62,000 nt of DNA. It comes from Tubiluchus corallicola (taxonomy: Eukaryota > Priapulida > Priapulimorpha > Priapulimorphida > Tubiluchidae). Under the pieces are notes generated by a model. The model did not search any database, was not told the origin of the DNA, and was given only the letters and a program-made list of their open reading frames with translations. The DNA is taken from positions 1 through 62,000 of the forward strand of contig JAQGDQ010000089.1 in NCBI GenBank assembly GCA_030141605.1, in the 5' to 3' direction. A program made the translations under genes and the position numbers. Of this stretch, positions 56,801 to 59,800 are shown one piece after another; positions within the stretch are counted from its first letter, which is position 1, and the number at the start of each line of letters is the position of its first letter.

Positions 56801-59800
56801 TAGTATTGCTGATATATTTTTCACGTCTTGAAAAATCGATACTAGCAAGTGACAAAAGAAACTTTTGTGTATTCATGTAGAAATACTAGAAAGTGTGTTG
56901 TAGTTTTTTATGAGTATCTGCTTTAATCAGTCGTATTTTTGCCAAATGCTGCCAGCATGCCGTGCTAGAATGCCAGCTTGATTGCATTTTACTTTATCAA
57001 ATGTCCTGTGGTACATTACTAATTATTTGTAAATAATCTTGTCTTGCTTGTTGGGCTTTGGTGAAAATTTATTTGCATTGGCATTTTGCTGGTTGTGTTC
57101 GTATGTGACTAGGATTAAATTGACTTTGGCTTTTACTGTAAAGTAACGTCTATCATCTGGCTTTGTATGTTGGTCCAATTTATTGAAGCATTATTAAGAA
57201 TTTGGGAAGCTTTGTTGTAGGTTTTGCATTTACTGGTTTATAGCGTATTGTTATTGTCTACTATTAATACAGAAGACAGAATTCAGTTTCAAAATGTGAT
57301 GGTGAAAACAGTGGAAGTTTTTTTGCTGAATCAGATAAAATATAGTACAAATTGTGTCAAAACATTGAATTGCATTCAGAGCATTGACAGTTTAAAATTT
57401 GAAGCCTAGCTACTCAGTGGCGTAGCAAGTGCTTGTGGCGCCCTACCATTTTAATGTTTGGATCATTTGTTGCATGGGTGAAGCCACAAATTGTGCACAT
57501 TTTTTGTATCTCTGAGCCCCACCTACCTTTCGACATGATGGGATAAAGATAAACGAAACCAGAATAACTGTTTTGTACACATTAGTTGCATGTAACATGA
57601 CAGTTCTTAAACATTCAATTCCAGTATTAAAACATACAAAGGTTATGAAAGATACACAGCACTACAGGTTTTCACCATAATACAATTGACATTTAGAAAA
57701 TCGCCACCGTTTCTTCCAAAATTATGGACTGCTAAGGCACATGACACCCTACACACACCGTTAAGTAACAACATCAAACTTTTTTCTAGTCTGTATATAG
57801 TAATCAAGCGATGATCTCTGATTAAGCAATTTTGTTGTAGTTTGAAAACTTTTGTTAATTGCTAATGTCGGATTAATAATTAACAATCATTGAGCTCTAA
57901 AAGAATTTTGCACCCTCTCACCCATGGACTCGTGGGTTATTGCCCCCTGTCGCCCTTGCCTTACTACACGTCTGTAACAGCTCTATTCACTTTTTTCACC
58001 AATTGCATTTCGTTTGATAGTTTTATGCTTCAAATGTGGTAATCTGTATTGTAATGTGAATGAAACTGTGATATTCTCACTGCCCGTTGTAAAATGCTTT
58101 TCTCATTGTCTTATTGTTGCAATGGTCTAAAGTGTTTAAAGTGCCAATGAATGGAAATCCGAATGCAAATGCATCCACCGCTGAAACATCGTTACGTTAT
58201 GACTTGTTATTTTGTTCATTTTTCAGCTCACCAGGGCAAGCCTACGTGGATGCATTAGGAATTTCAGAATTAATGCCGAGCGAATTGATTTAGCTGGCAC
58301 CGGTGCTAAAACGTTTGGAGTTCGACATTGCTACAAAACTGTCGAACCAGGAGCTTATTTTGCAGGCGATGCTTATGCCATTTATGGTAACACACCTATT
58401 TTTTTAATTTTTATTTTATAATTAAGCTATTTGTTTGCAAACAGCATTAATAGCATTAATATTTTAATTAGAACTTTATCAGTTTTTTGTAGTCCACAGT
58501 TATATGTACGAAACTGGTCAAATAATCAAGTAATCAAGTATCAGGTATAAATTCTACATGAAAGTTATACAAACTCCAATCTGCTATAGAACTAACATAA
58601 GTTGCACTATGACTGTGGAACCGCAAACAACAATTTCTATTATAATGCTGCAACTGCAAGTGCTCTTTTACATTAAAAATGATGCGTTAACGTTAAGTCA
58701 ACCATTGTTTTAACTTCTGAGTATGTGTTACAAGCAGTATGCAGAACTGTACCTTTAAACCAGCACTCCTGTATATTCTTGCTGAAATTCTAAGTTTCGT
58801 TTTTGTGCATTTCAGATGATAGGTTTGAGACGGGTTCACGCGTGTCAATAGAACTGCAGTTCCGTACTCGTCAGTATAACGGAATGCTTCTGTCGACGGC
58901 CGAACCAGCTGGTCAACCAGCTCTGTCTTTGCAACTTTTTGAAGGATCAGTAAGAAATTTAATATGAGCTTTAGATAGACATATGCGTAAAAAGTTTTAA
59001 GGCTGTACAATTTCAAAAAGAATCATAATGGAATTTTACAGGACAATAAGCCATTTCACAGTTTCATTGTGTGCACACCTGTTGCTCTAGGTCAAAGGTT
59101 AAATGCACCGCAGCAATGCGTCTTAACTACAACTGTTATGTGACATGTGGGTAAAGCAAAGCTGTCTACTGCATCAGTTCAGTAACTTCTATTGCTTTAT
59201 GTAGACTTTATTATGCATTAGTCTGTGCGTAGAGTGATTTACTAGCAGAAGTACTTGGGAACAAGAAAAATGAACTAGGTAAGGTTCTAGCTAGCTGTTG
59301 TAACTATTACCATTATAACTGCATGAGCTGCGAGGCATTAGGCATTTGTCAAGTGTACACAAATGCATTGTATGGTACACTTCATCTGTGACCATTCCAC
59401 GATCATCATCAATTGCTGAAACTGTGAAAAGGCTTACTCTAGAATGCATTCCCTATTGACTGGTCATTGTCAGTTTATGAATTTTGCAATGACAAAAGTT
59501 GATATCATATTTTGATGTCATTATTTTGTCGTACTTTTATAATGACTAAAATTTCAAGCACATCTGTATTTATCTTAAAATGGAGTCTCTCTATGGTAAC
59601 CTTCAATAACATGTATCCGCCTCAACAATAGCCAGACCAAAACTAATTCTCAGTGGAGTAGCAAGTACTTGTGACTCACGGGGCAATAAAACTGCTGCTG
59701 CTCTACCCTTTTAATGTTTTGATCATTTGTTTCATAGGTGAAGCCACAAATAGCGCACATTTTTTGCACTCCTGAGCTATACACTTTCCTTTTTCGACAT

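Noticed and set aside
58693-59016. 107-codon minus-strand frame across exon 55
   Set aside because: Antisense shadow of LG5 exon.
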